From contig NZ_JAAIWK010000003.1 in the NCBI RefSeq assembly GCF_011008565.1, positions 148,849 through 212,848 of the forward strand: a stretch of DNA of 64,000 bases, in the 5' to 3' direction. The position numbers and the translations under genes are program-made. The stretch comes from Heyndrickxia ginsengihumi (GTDB lineage: Bacteria > Bacillota > Bacilli > Bacillales > Bacillaceae_C). Position 1 is the first letter of the stretch, and every line of letters starts with the position of its first letter. Under the pieces are notes generated by a model. It saw nothing but the letters and a program-made list of their open reading frames with translations. It had not been told where the DNA came from and did not search any database. Positions 9,290 through 18,117 of this stretch are shown here, piece after piece.

Positions 9290-9335
9290 AAAAAACAAAA
9301 AGCCAGACATTACACATTTGAATACGTAATGTCTG
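9290..9335 (-). terminator. Terminator of lysP
   Basis: On the minus strand CAGACATTAC pairs with GTAATGTCTG (9304-9313 with 9326-9335), followed by GCTTTTTGTTTTTT. Confidence 0.8.
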
Positions 9336-9350
9336 ACAGTTATAAGGGAT

Positions 9351-10823
9351 TTACTCTTTATTAAAATGACAATCTTCCAAACGGACAACTTTAGTCTTTT
9401 TAACAATTTTGTATCCTAACCAAAAGATAATAAAAATTGGTAAACCAATATAAGAAACTAAGGCACCTTTCCAGTCAATTGAATCCCCGGTAAAAGCAGA
9501 GTAGTTTTGTCCAAGTATGACAATGGCACAAAGGATAAAGGCGAAAATTGGACCGAATGGGAACCATTTTGCCCGATAAGGGAGATCTTTTAAATCCTTT
9601 CCTTGAGCAACATAAGCTTTTCTAAAGCGGTAGTGGCTAATGGCGATTCCTAGCCAAGCGATAAAACCGGACATTCCTGATGCATTTAATAGCCAATTAT
9701 ATACAGCACCATCACCGAACAGAGAAGCAAGAAAGGCAACCGTTCCAATGAGTGCAGTTACAATTAGGGCATTAACGGGAACACCGCGTTTATCTAATTT
9801 TCCTAAAAATTTCGGTGCTTTTCCATCACGGGCTAAATCCCAGAGCATCCTTGTTGATGCATACATTCCTGAATTTCCTGCAGATAGTACGGCTGTCAAA
9901 ATAATAGCATTCATTACTGAAGCAGCAAATGCAATACCTGCGCGCTGAAATACGATTGTAAATGGACTAACCGTAATATCATCCGCTGTTAATTTGGCAT
10001 CTGTAAAAGGAATCAACAAACCAATTACAAAAATTGCAAGAATATAGAATAATAGAATCCGCCAAAATACCGATTTAATTGCACGCGGAATTGTTTTTTC
10101 AGGACTTTCACTTTCCCCAGCTGCAACGCCGAGAAGTTCAGTACCTTGGAAAGAGAAACCGGCAGCCATAAAAATACCAAGTACAGCTAAAAATCCTCCA
10201 TGAATAGGACCATCACTGATCATGAAATTACTGAAACCTATTGCTTTTCCACCCATAATACCAAAAATCATTAATCCACCAATAATGATAAAGGCAATCA
10301 CTGTTACTACTTTAATAATGGAAAACCAATATTCACCTTCTCCAAAGCCTTTAACCGATAGATAGTTTAATAGGAACATGATAACGAGAGCAATCGCACT
10401 CCAAATAATAGAAGGTGTATGTGGGAACCAAAACTTCATAATAATGGTTGCTGCAGAAAGTTCAGCAGCAATCGTAATTGCCCAGTTGTACCAATAATTC
10501 CATCCAAGTGCAAAACCAAGGGAAGGATCAACGAATTTAGTTGCGTACGTACTGAATGTTCCTGCTACAGGCATGTATGCAGCCATTTCTGCTAAACTAG
10601 TCATCAAAAAATAAACCATGATACCAATAAGGGCATATGCGATAAGGGCTCCGCCAGGTCCAGCAGTGTGAATAGCTCCACCGCTTGCTAAGAACAAACC
10701 AGTTCCAATGGATCCTCCTAGTGAGATCATCGTTAAATGACGAGATTTTAGTTTTCTTTTGAGCTGACCGCCTTCGTTTGAAACTGAAAATGGTTGGTCA
10801 TGAGTCTGATACGTGTCTTTCAT
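9351..10823 (-). CDS. lysP: Lysine permease LysP (AAT family)
   Basis: This 490-residue, 12-helix APC-superfamily transporter resembles LysP-type lysine permeases. Motifs include RHLTMISLGGSIGTGLFLASG at TM1, NYLSVKGFGEGEYWFS, FSFQGTELLGVAAGES and NSGMYASTRMLWDLA. The start is ATG 10823, with AAAAAAGGAGTG upstream. The same frame stays open to 11033, but that extension runs through the leader RNA and is not protein. The gene sits directly behind a lysine riboswitch with its own terminator (10860-11110). This makes lysine the substrate with good confidence and predicts expression only when lysine is scarce. Confidence 0.92.
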   Translation of the reverse strand: MKDTYQTHDQPFSVSNEGGQLKRKLKSRHLTMISLGGSIGTGLFLASGGAIHTAGPGGALIAYALIGIMVYFLMTSLAEMAAYMPVAGTFSTYATKFVDPSLGFALGWNYWYNWAITIAAELSAATIIMKFWFPHTPSIIWSAIALVIMFLLNYLSVKGFGEGEYWFSIIKVVTVIAFIIIGGLMIFGIMGGKAIGFSNFMISDGPIHGGFLAVLGIFMAAGFSFQGTELLGVAAGESESPEKTIPRAIKSVFWRILLFYILAIFVIGLLIPFTDAKLTADDITVSPFTIVFQRAGIAFAASVMNAIILTAVLSAGNSGMYASTRMLWDLARDGKAPKFLGKLDKRGVPVNALIVTALIGTVAFLASLFGDGAVYNWLLNASGMSGFIAWLGIAISHYRFRKAYVAQGKDLKDLPYRAKWFPFGPIFAFILCAIVILGQNYSAFTGDSIDWKGALVSYIGLPIFIIFWLGYKIVKKTKVVRLEDCHFNKE

Positions 10824-10859
10824 ATTTGTACACTCCTTTTTTATTAGGAAGGAGTAGGG

Positions 10860-11110
10860 AATAAACAAAAATGCCGTGGTCAAGGAGACAACGGCATAAA
10901 CGTATATACCCTTCATCATACCTTCCGAAGATAGCTCAACACATTTACTTGGCGTAGTAAATGTGACAGTTCTGTCCCTATTCGGAAACAGCCCCAGCCC
11001 ATTCATACGAGAATATGGAATGAACTTCGGCAACTTTTCCTTTCAAACGGAGTCAACAATATTCTCTGTATCTCGTCCGAATTACTTATAAAAGTTGCGA
11101 CCTCTACCTC
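10860..11110 (-). promoter_or_regulatory. Lysine riboswitch (L box) with terminator
   Basis: Read on the minus strand, the leader contains the conserved L-box blocks in order. They are AGAGGTCGCAAC near 11105, GAAAGGAAAAGTTGCCGAAG, GGGCTGGGGCTG, ACAGAACTGTCACATTTACT, and GTTGAGCTATCTTCGG near 10930. A terminator stem ATGCCGT/ACGGCAT (10871-10877 with 10891-10897) and a TTTTTGTTT tract follow before lysP. Lysine binding is expected to favour termination. An extra hairpin, CCTCATC/GATGAGG (11107-11127), sits just 5' of the aptamer. Confidence 0.93.
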
Positions 11111-11267
11111 ATCGGTTTTTGATGAGGATTTTCTTATTAAATTTTTAATAACACAAATAATTATATTAATAATATTAGTAGAATTCAATAGATAAATTAT
11201 GAATGAATGGAAAAAATATCAATTTTTGTCGAATTGGAAAAATGATTACAGAAATGTCGTGTTCGTG

Positions 11268-11338
11268 TATAATAATTTGGATAAATAGTAAACTTATAGT
11301 TTTGTATTAGTAAACTTTCTTGCTCTTTCGTTTACTAA
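11268..11338. promoter_or_regulatory. Promoter and repeated operator of the puuR-pot operon
   Basis: A TATAAT hexamer (11268-11273) is followed by three copies of one motif: AGTAAAC at 11287-11293, TTAGTAAAC at 11307-11315, and its inverse GTTTACTAA at 11330-11338. The last two form a 9-bp inverted repeat. Their position between promoter and gene suits autorepression by the XRE regulator. The -35 is not obvious. Confidence 0.5.
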
Positions 11339-11366
11339 TTCTTAACTTGTTGGAAGGTTATTCAAT

Positions 11367-11909
11367 ATGCAGATAGGGAAAAAAATTAAAAATTTACGAT
11401 TAAAAAAAGGATTGACGCAAGAAGAGTTAGGTGAACGAACTAATTTAAGTAAGGGCTATATTTCACAGTTAGAAAGAGACTTAAGTTCACCGGCAATTGA
11501 TACTCTTTTTGCCATTTTAGAAGTGTTAGGCTGTTCTCCAAAAGAATTTTTTGATGAGGATACACATTTGCAGAAAGTCGTTTATGGTGAAGACGATCGA
11601 ACAGGTTTCTATGATGAAGAACGAGGATATAACATTCAATGGCTAGTACCTGAATCAAATGAAAAAGAGATGGAGCCGATCCTGCTGACATTCAAACAAA
11701 GAGGTGAATTTAAAACGTTTGAACCATCTTTGTCAGAGACATTTGCTTATGTATTGAAAGGTAGTGTAGCAATAAGATTAGGAAGGCATATGTATTATGC
11801 AAAAGCTGGACAATCGATTTATTATACTGCTTCAGATGAACATCAAATCGTCAATGATTTTCCAGGGGAATCAACTATTTTACTTGTTGCGACTAGGTCA
11901 TATTTATAA
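11367..11909 (+). CDS. XRE-cupin transcriptional regulator, PuuR-like
   Basis: This 180-residue protein has an N-terminal XRE helix-turn-helix (residues 1-60, LRLKKGLTQEELGERTNLSKGYISQLERD) and a C-terminal cupin domain (about 105-178). This is the PuuR architecture, in which the cupin senses polyamines. It begins 24 bases upstream of potA in the same orientation, so it is probably the first gene of the potABCD operon and its local regulator. The AGTAAAC/GTTTACT repeats just upstream of its start are the likely operators. GGAAGG precedes the ATG. No iron- or substrate-binding residues can be assigned with certainty. Confidence 0.87.
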   Translation: MQIGKKIKNLRLKKGLTQEELGERTNLSKGYISQLERDLSSPAIDTLFAILEVLGCSPKEFFDEDTHLQKVVYGEDDRTGFYDEERGYNIQWLVPESNEKEMEPILLTFKQRGEFKTFEPSLSETFAYVLKGSVAIRLGRHMYYAKAGQSIYYTASDEHQIVNDFPGESTILLVATRSYL

Positions 11910-11933
11910 AAAATTTTAACAAAGGAGGAAGCT

Positions 11934-13040
11934 ATGAAAGCTAATACGATTATTCGATTTGAATATGTTACCCAAAAGTATGATGATGATCCAGCAGTTT
12001 TAGATGAAGTCAGCTTTGAAATTGAAAGAGGTAAATTTTATACGTTATTAGGACCTTCAGGCTGCGGAAAAACGACAATTTTGCGATTAATTGCAGGTTT
12101 TATTGAGCCGACTAAAGGAAATATTTACATGAATGAAAAGAAAATCAATAAAGTTCCTGCTAATCAACGGCAAGTAAATACGGTATTTCAAGACTACGCA
12201 CTTTTTCCGCACCTAAATGTATATGAAAATGTAGCGTTTGGATTACGAATAAAAAAATTAAAGCAAGCCGTCATCGATAAAAAAGTGAAAGATGCTCTTC
12301 GTTTTGTTAATTTGAGCGGCTATGAAAATCGTGAAATTCGAGAAATGTCCGGCGGCCAAAGGCAGCGTGTTGCGATTGCACGGGCAATTGTTAATGAGCC
12401 AGAAATTATTTTGCTTGATGAGCCTTTATCTGCATTAGATTTAAAATTGCGTACAGAAATGCAGTATGAGCTTCGTGAATTACAACAACGGTTAGGGATC
12501 ACCTTTGTTTTTGTTACACATGACCAAGAGGAAGCTCTTGCTATGAGCGATGAAATTTTTGTAATTAATAAGGGGAAAATCCAACAAAGTGGAACACCGA
12601 CAGATATATATGATGAACCGATTAATCGTTTTGTCGCAGATTTTATTGGAGAGTCCAATATTATTCCAGGGACAATGATTAAGGACTTCCTTGTGGAATT
12701 TAATGGCAAGCAATTTGAGTGTGTCGATCAAGGTTTTAACAATAACGAACCAGTTGAAATTGTCATTCGACCTGAGGATTTGGAGATTACAGAACCTGAA
12801 AAAGGAAACCTCCGAGTACGTGTCGATTCACAATTATTTCGCGGCGTACATTATGAAATATGCTGCTACGATGAAGAGGGGCATGAATGGCTTGTCCATT
12901 CTACTAGAAAGGCGAATGTAGGCGATCAAATTGGGCTTTACTTTGATCCAGAGGCTATCCATGTAATGAGATTCGGGGAAACAGAAGAAGAATATGATAA
13001 GCGATTAGAATCTTATAGTGAGGATCACTATGCAAAATAA
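11934..13040 (+). CDS. potA: Spermidine/putrescine ABC transporter ATPase PotA
   Basis: This 368-residue cytoplasmic ATPase energises polyamine import. The order is an ABC domain (about 8-240) with Walker [10 protein letters not shown], the Q-loop [18 protein letters not shown], signature MSGGQRQR, Walker [13 protein letters not shown] and switch [14 protein letters not shown] domain follows to the end. A strong AAAGGAGG precedes the ATG, and its 3' end overlaps the start of potB. Identity rests on family resemblance and on the complete A-B-C-D gene order downstream. Confidence 0.94.
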   Translation: MKANTIIRFEYVTQKYDDDPAVLDEVSFEIERGKFYTLLGPSGCGKTTILRLIAGFIEPTKGNIYMNEKKINKVPANQRQVNTVFQDYALFPHLNVYENVAFGLRIKKLKQAVIDKKVKDALRFVNLSGYENREIREMSGGQRQRVAIARAIVNEPEIILLDEPLSALDLKLRTEMQYELRELQQRLGITFVFVTHDQEEALAMSDEIFVINKGKIQQSGTPTDIYDEPINRFVADFIGESNIIPGTMIKDFLVEFNGKQFECVDQGFNNNEPVEIVIRPEDLEITEPEKGNLRVRVDSQLFRGVHYEICCYDEEGHEWLVHSTRKANVGDQIGLYFDPEAIHVMRFGETEEEYDKRLESYSEDHYAK

Positions 13041-13821
13041 AGGACGAAATATTTACCTTATTCCTTATATTCTTTGGCTAGCCCTTTTTGTTATTGCCCC
13101 GATCATTTTAATTTTTTACTATTCCCTTTTTGATATTGAAGGGAATGTTTCCTTTGTAAACTATGAGAAGTTCTTTTCTCCTGTTTATTTAAGAATGACG
13201 GTTAGTTCTTTTTGGTATGCCTTCTTAATCACTGTTTTAACATTATTGATTTCTTATCCAACTGCGTATTTGTTAACAAAAACAAAGCATAAGCAGCTAT
13301 GGTTATTGCTAATTATTTTACCAACTTGGATTAATTTATTATTAAAAGCATATGCCTTTTTAGGGATTTTTGGAACGTATGGTCCTACAAATGCTTTTCT
13401 AGATTTTATAGGTATTGGTACGAAACAAATTTTATTTACGGATTTTAGTTTTCTCTTTGTGTCCATTTATATTTTTATTCCATTTATGATTTTACCTATT
13501 TATAACGCTATTGAAGAATTAAATCCGTCTTTAATGGATGCTTCTCGAGATCTTGGGGCTTCTTCATGGACAACATTTCGCCGCGTTGTCTTTCCATTGA
13601 CGTTAGATGGGGTCAAATCAGGGTGTCAAGCAGTATTTATACCAGCTCTATCCTTATTTATGATTACCCGCTTAATTGCCGGAAATCGAGTAATTACACT
13701 TGGAACAGCTATAGAAGAGCATTTTCTTGTTACTCAAGATTGGGGGATGGGCTCGACAATTGCAGTGTTCTTAATTATTGCAATGGTTCTGATTATGATT
13801 TTAACAGGAAGTCGGAAGTGA
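13030..13821 (+). CDS. potB: Spermidine/putrescine ABC permease PotB
   Basis: This 263-residue inner-membrane permease has six predicted helices. It carries the EAA loop [21 protein letters not shown], which docks on the ATPase. ATG 13030 is preferred because GTGAGG lies at normal distance upstream. An in-frame GTG at 13018 overlaps that RBS. The gene overlaps the last 11 bases of potA, indicating translational coupling. It pairs with PotC to form the membrane channel. Confidence 0.92.
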   Translation: MQNKGRNIYLIPYILWLALFVIAPIILIFYYSLFDIEGNVSFVNYEKFFSPVYLRMTVSSFWYAFLITVLTLLISYPTAYLLTKTKHKQLWLLLIILPTWINLLLKAYAFLGIFGTYGPTNAFLDFIGIGTKQILFTDFSFLFVSIYIFIPFMILPIYNAIEELNPSLMDASRDLGASSWTTFRRVVFPLTLDGVKSGCQAVFIPALSLFMITRLIAGNRVITLGTAIEEHFLVTQDWGMGSTIAVFLIIAMVLIMILTGSRK

Positions 13822-13831
13822 GGGATGTACA

Positions 13832-14632
13832 ATGAAAAGAAAATGGAAATTATCTCATCTATATTTAATGATCGTGTTTGTCATCCTTTATGCACCGATT
13901 TTTTATTTGATTTACTATTCCTTTAATAAAGCTGACAATATGCATCATTTTACAGGGGTTACATGGAAATGGTACAAAGAAGTATTTCAAGATACGCGCT
14001 TAATGATCATTGTGTTAAATACACTTGTCATTGCCTTATTAGCATCAGTTATTTCAACAATTATCGGTGTGATGGGGGCACTTGCCATTCGCTATGTGAA
14101 AAGCAGATATGTCAAAAATACATTGCTGTCTTTAAACAATGTGTTAATTGTTAGTCCTGATGTTATTATTGGTGCCTCTTTTTTAATTTTATTTACAATT
14201 GTCGGCATAAAGCTCGGATTTTCATCGGTATTGATTTCTCATATTGCCTTTTGTGTCCCGATTGTGGTGATTATGGTGTTGCCAAAGTTGCAGGAAATGA
14301 GTCCAACATTATTAGACGCTGCACGAGATCTAGGAGCGAGCCAATGGGATGTATTAAGTAAAGTCATTTTACCGTACATCACGCCGGGGATTTTCGCAGG
14401 ATTTTTTATGGCGTTCACGTATTCTCTTGATGATTTTGCCGTAACCTTTTTTGTAACAGGAAATGGCTTTTCAACTTTATCAGTCGAGATATACTCCCGT
14501 GCCCGTCAAGGGATCTCGCTAACTATTAACGCTTTGTCAAGTTTACTATTCTTATTCTCCATCGTCCTTGTCATTGGTTATTATGTAATCAATCTTCGGC
14601 AAAATCGGGTGAACGGAATGGGGGATAAATGA
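13832..14632 (+). CDS. potC: Spermidine/putrescine ABC permease PotC
   Basis: This 266-residue membrane permease is the partner of PotB. It has a cytoplasmic N-terminus, six predicted helices, and the EAA motif DAARDLGASQWDVLSKVILP in the second half. The final coding bases overlap the potD start in an ATGA arrangement, so the operon is tightly coupled. The TSLDDF-like segment YSLDDFAVTFFVTG is typical of PotC. Confidence 0.92.
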   Translation: MKRKWKLSHLYLMIVFVILYAPIFYLIYYSFNKADNMHHFTGVTWKWYKEVFQDTRLMIIVLNTLVIALLASVISTIIGVMGALAIRYVKSRYVKNTLLSLNNVLIVSPDVIIGASFLILFTIVGIKLGFSSVLISHIAFCVPIVVIMVLPKLQEMSPTLLDAARDLGASQWDVLSKVILPYITPGIFAGFFMAFTYSLDDFAVTFFVTGNGFSTLSVEIYSRARQGISLTINALSSLLFLFSIVLVIGYYVINLRQNRVNGMGDK

Positions 14633-15705
14633 TGAAACAGCTTATTCGTGTATTTATGGTTATCATCATGATCGCGCTCGCACTACAATATACAGCACAC
14701 CGACTTAATTCAACAAAAGGGAGTGCATCTGGAAATACGTTAACCATTTACAACTGGGGTGATTATATTGACCCGGCACTAATCAAGAAGTTTGAAAAAG
14801 AAACCGGTATTCATGTTATTTATCAAACATTTGATTCTAATGAAGCAATGATGACAAAAATCTTTCAAGGAGGCACAACGTTTGATGTAGCAGTTCCTTC
14901 CGAATATGCAGTAGATAAAATGAAGAAAGAGCATTTACTCATCCCAATTGATCATAAAAAGCTTTCTAACTTAAAATATATTGATTCGCGTTTCATGAAT
15001 TTATCTTTTGACCCTCATAACAAGTATTCTGTTCCTTACTTTTGGGGGACAGTTGGAATTGTTTATAATTCCAGTATGCTTCATGGAAAAAAGATTACTG
15101 GCTGGAATGATTTATGGGATAAAGATTTAAAAAATGAGATTTTACTTGTAGATGGTGCTCGAGAAGAGATCGGAATGAGTTTAAATAGCCTGCATTATTC
15201 ATTAAATGATACAAATGAGAAGCATCTTGAACAGGCAAAGGTTAAACTTGACCGTTTAACCCCAAATGTAAAAGCAATTGTAGGCGATGAAATTAAGATG
15301 CTTCTAGCGAATGAAGAAGCGGCGATCGGGGTTGTATGGTCTGGAGATGCTGCAGAAATTATGTCTGAAAATGATAAACTCAATTATGTCGTGCCAAAGG
15401 AAGGATCAAATCTTTGGTTTGATAATATCGTTATTCCTAAGACAGCGAAAAATGTGGAGGGTGCTCATAAGTTTATTAATTTTATGCTGGATCCAAAGAA
15501 TGCTGCGCAAAACGCCGAATATGTGGGATACTCGACCCCTAATAAAAAAGCATTAACTTATTTGCCAACATCGATTTCTGGAGATAAACGTTTTTATCCT
15601 GATTCATCAATGACAAAAAAATTAGAAGTCTATAAAAATTTAGGGAAGAAAAATCTTGCCCGTTATAATGAGCTATTTTTAGAGTTTAAAATGCATAAAC
15701 AATAG
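14629..15705 (+). CDS. potD: Polyamine-binding protein PotD
   Basis: This 358-residue extracytoplasmic substrate-binding protein belongs to the PotD/PotF group. Its mature part opens NTLTIYNWGDYIDPALIKKFE and carries TFDVAVPSEYAV and the PYFWGTVGIVYN ligand-lobe motif. The N-terminus is a single hydrophobic helix of about 20 residues with no cysteine, so there is no lipobox. The protein is presumably held by an uncleaved signal-anchor or released by signal peptidase I. Tandem ATGs occur at 14629 and 14632, and the choice is uncertain. The stop codon lies within the first arm of the hairpin at 15701-15747. Confidence 0.92.
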   Translation: MMKQLIRVFMVIIMIALALQYTAHRLNSTKGSASGNTLTIYNWGDYIDPALIKKFEKETGIHVIYQTFDSNEAMMTKIFQGGTTFDVAVPSEYAVDKMKKEHLLIPIDHKKLSNLKYIDSRFMNLSFDPHNKYSVPYFWGTVGIVYNSSMLHGKKITGWNDLWDKDLKNEILLVDGAREEIGMSLNSLHYSLNDTNEKHLEQAKVKLDRLTPNVKAIVGDEIKMLLANEEAAIGVVWSGDAAEIMSENDKLNYVVPKEGSNLWFDNIVIPKTAKNVEGAHKFINFMLDPKNAAQNAEYVGYSTPNKKALTYLPTSISGDKRFYPDSSMTKKLEVYKNLGKKNLARYNELFLEFKMHKQ

Positions 15706-15747
15706 GGTCTTACCCCACTTCAAAATGAGTGGGGGTAAGACCCTATT
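15701..15747. terminator. Tail-to-tail hairpin shared by potD and fluC
   Basis: A near-perfect 19-bp stem (15701-15719 with 15728-15747, one bulged G) contains AGGGTCTTACCCC. It overlaps the potD stop codon on one strand and the last codons of fluC on the other. The U-tracts on both sides are weak, so termination efficiency is uncertain. Confidence 0.7.
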
Positions 15748-16094
15748 GTTATACCGAGAAAAGCAGCTGAAATACCTAGTATGTAGCTGACTGCTAAATA
15801 CAAAATAGAGGTGCGAATTTGCTTCCTTTCTATTAATTGGACATTTTCTAGCTTATATGTCGAGAATGTTGTATAAGCCCCCATAAAACCTGTTCCAAAT
15901 AAGAGCATCCATGTTTGCTGAAAATGCCCGCCGTATAAGAAACCTAATAGAAATGAACCAGTAACATTAATCAATAAAGTTGCGACTGGAAAAAGAATAG
16001 AAAACTTCCTTTTTCCAATACTTGTCATGACAAAACGTACAATTGCCCCAGCAAAGCCGCCAATTCCAACAAGCATGAAGGAAAACAAACTCAT
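15720..16094 (-). CDS. fluC: Fluoride channel subunit FluC (CrcB), second copy
   Basis: This 124-residue, four-helix protein of the FluC/CrcB family forms dual-topology dimers that export fluoride. Motifs are GGFAGAIVRF in TM1, the INVTGSFLLGFL helix and the GAYTTFSTYKLE break. Its ATG overlaps the stop of the upstream fluC by four bases. Such tandem pairs usually act together as a heterodimer in Firmicutes. Its last seven residues are encoded inside a strong hairpin shared with potD. Both copies lie behind a fluoride riboswitch. Confidence 0.93.
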   Translation of the reverse strand: MSLFSFMLVGIGGFAGAIVRFVMTSIGKRKFSILFPVATLLINVTGSFLLGFLYGGHFQQTWMLLFGTGFMGAYTTFSTYKLENVQLIERKQIRTSILYLAVSYILGISAAFLGITIGSYPHSF

Positions 16095-16489
16095 TTAGAT
16101 ATCCCCCTTTGTTTATCTTTTTTTCCGAGCGTATAGCCAATAGAAGCAAACGCTAGACCTAAAATACAACTAAGTGCTAGATACAGCATAGCTAACAGCC
16201 ATTGAGAGGATTGAAAGAGTTGTACCGTTTCAACGCTAAATGTTGAAAATGTAGTAAAGGACCCAATGATTCCAGTCGTTATCCCTGTCATGACATAAGG
16301 GGGGAGTATGTTCCTTCTCCCAGCATATGACGTCAACCAACCAAGAATAAAACAGCCAATTAGATTAATCGTCAATGTCGGCAGTGGAAAGGCCCCATTC
16401 CATATATGCTGAAAAAGGAGACCAACTGTGTAGCGGAGGATAGCACCGATTACGCCACCAATACCAACGAACAAATAAGTTAAAGCCAT
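16091..16489 (-). CDS. fluC: Fluoride channel subunit FluC (CrcB), first copy
   Basis: This 132-residue four-helix membrane protein has the FluC signature. It contains GGVIGAILRY in TM1, the NLIGCFILGWL helix with its conserved asparagine, and GSFTTFSTFSVE, which holds the pore phenylalanine and polar track. It is the first gene of a two-gene operon controlled by the fluoride riboswitch at 16527-16600. It is the expected heteromeric partner of the downstream copy. Confidence 0.94.
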   Translation of the reverse strand: MALTYLFVGIGGVIGAILRYTVGLLFQHIWNGAFPLPTLTINLIGCFILGWLTSYAGRRNILPPYVMTGITTGIIGSFTTFSTFSVETVQLFQSSQWLLAMLYLALSCILGLAFASIGYTLGKKDKQRGISK

Positions 16490-16526
16490 CGTATCACCTC
16501 AAAGTTTTATTTATCTAGAAAAGTGT

Positions 16527-16600
16527 AAAAAAATAGACTCCTACCATTAAAGGTAGGAGTCATCAGCTTAAAGCAGTTAAAGGCGAACTCCATCGCCGCA
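16527..16600 (-). promoter_or_regulatory. Fluoride riboswitch (crcB motif) with terminator
   Basis: Read on the minus strand, GGCGATGGAGTTCGCC (16597-16582) is followed by TTTAACTGCTTTAAGCTGATGACTCCTACC. This is the crcB aptamer. The terminator arms are GACTCCTACC and GGTAGGAGTC (16536-16545 with 16552-16561), followed by a TATTTTTTT tract. Fluoride is expected to prevent termination and switch on the two fluC genes. Confidence 0.95.
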
Positions 16601-16646
16601 ATTATGAATTCAACAGACTCAGTATAACATATTGTTTCAGTTGCTG

Positions 16647-18038
16647 TTAAGCTCTTTTTTGCATATCGATATATAAATTTTGATATGCTTTATACTCGGC
16701 TTTTAATCCCATTTCACTGTAAATTTTTGATAACCACTTAACTGGTGTTGGATCATTTCCCTTTAGCTCCATTTCCCAGCTAAAACAATCAATAGCTTTG
16801 TCGAACTGTTTGAATTGGTAATACAATTCTCCTAACTGCGATTGTTTATCAGGGTCGTCAACCATTTGCTGCATGTTCTCTAATCTTTTGATCATTGGCG
16901 TTGTACCAAGTTCTTTTTTAAAGGGAAGTAGCCATTCTTGAATATAATGTACATCATGCTGATTCAAAAGCAGTGATATACATCTTTGTAGAAATTTTTC
17001 TGCCTGTTGCGGGTGTTCTGCAAAAAATGGAGCTAATTTATTAACTGCCTCCAGATTTAAATGATCAGATTCGATATCAATTTCATTTAGTAAGCCCTCA
17101 ATTGCTTCAATTTGAGCAGATGTTAGCTGAACATGGTTATTTATAATGATCGACATTAATTTTTCCGTTTGTTTTAGTTCGATATAATATTGTACTAAGT
17201 CGTTTTGAATTTGTGGAATTTGCGTTTTTTGTTTATACATTTCCTCTAGAATACCGAGGATTTCCTTGTGAGAAAAATGAACCTTTAATAAGTGTAGAAG
17301 GGATGAATAATCTTCATTTGTCGCGGTATGTAACGCTCTTTGGATCCATAGTGCAATTTCATCGAGCCAACGAGCTTGTTGTTGAAGGAGAGAAAGTAAA
17401 CATTGAAACTGTTCTTCATTGCTGCGTTCAGTATATAAACGCTTCTCAGTATAGAGGATATCTTTTTTTATCAATTCTGGAGAGATTGTTTTGTATATAC
17501 GTTCATATTTAATGAAATTTAAATCATGTGACAGTTCTCTAACCCATCTTTGTTTTGGAGCAAAATCCATTAAAATGCGGAGAATTCGATAGCATGATAA
17601 TAATTGGCCATTACGGCGGAATTCATAAAAAATTGTTTGAATAAATTCGAATATTTTCCTTTTCGGTACAAATGATTCAAAATATGTAGCGACAAGGGCT
17701 GTTTCTTGAGGTGTTAATGATTTTTCTGCTTTTTTGATGAATTGATCGAACGTAAGCTTTTTAAATGGTTGGTGATAGTTTTTAAGAAATATTTGAATGA
17801 GTGGATGAGGAGTATTGAGCACAATTCCGTCTCGAAAGGCGTGTGCAATATATGAGTTTTTTCTCAACTTCATTGCAGTGACTGTTGTAAGGTACTGATC
17901 TTTATAGAAAAATAGATAAAATATTTGACCCTGCGCATCAGAAGCCTCAATGATTTTACTTTGTAGATAAACGGCCATTCTTTCTACATTCATATGAATT
18001 GTTTGCTTATGGTCTAAAATGGTTAAATCGGTTATCAT
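16647..18038 (-). CDS. TPR-like repeat protein of unknown function
   Basis: This 463-residue soluble protein is almost entirely helical. The C-terminal ~70 residues (QLGELYYQFKQFDKAIDCFSWEMELKG...) form recognisable tetratricopeptide repeats. The N-terminal ~160 residues have no motif I know. There is no signal peptide or membrane segment. A good RBS (GAGGAGGG) precedes the ATG at 18038. Upstream lie a terminator and then a Fur-regulated promoter, so read-through could tie this gene to iron status. Uncharacterised proteins of this kind occur in other bacilli. I assign no function. Confidence 0.8.
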   Translation of the reverse strand: MITDLTILDHKQTIHMNVERMAVYLQSKIIEASDAQGQIFYLFFYKDQYLTTVTAMKLRKNSYIAHAFRDGIVLNTPHPLIQIFLKNYHQPFKKLTFDQFIKKAEKSLTPQETALVATYFESFVPKRKIFEFIQTIFYEFRRNGQLLSCYRILRILMDFAPKQRWVRELSHDLNFIKYERIYKTISPELIKKDILYTEKRLYTERSNEEQFQCLLSLLQQQARWLDEIALWIQRALHTATNEDYSSLLHLLKVHFSHKEILGILEEMYKQKTQIPQIQNDLVQYYIELKQTEKLMSIIINNHVQLTSAQIEAIEGLLNEIDIESDHLNLEAVNKLAPFFAEHPQQAEKFLQRCISLLLNQHDVHYIQEWLLPFKKELGTTPMIKRLENMQQMVDDPDKQSQLGELYYQFKQFDKAIDCFSWEMELKGNDPTPVKWLSKIYSEMGLKAEYKAYQNLYIDMQKRA

Positions 18039-18117
18039 AAAATCCCTCCTCGGTTAGTTTTATTATATCATAAAGAAGAGACTTTACTAAAATTCAATTC
18101 ATAAAAGTAAAAATTTA

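Noticed and set aside
10824..11033. N-terminal extension of LysP
   Set aside because: The frame is open but crosses the lysine riboswitch and its terminator, lacks an RBS at 11033, and adds 70 residues unlike any permease N-terminus.
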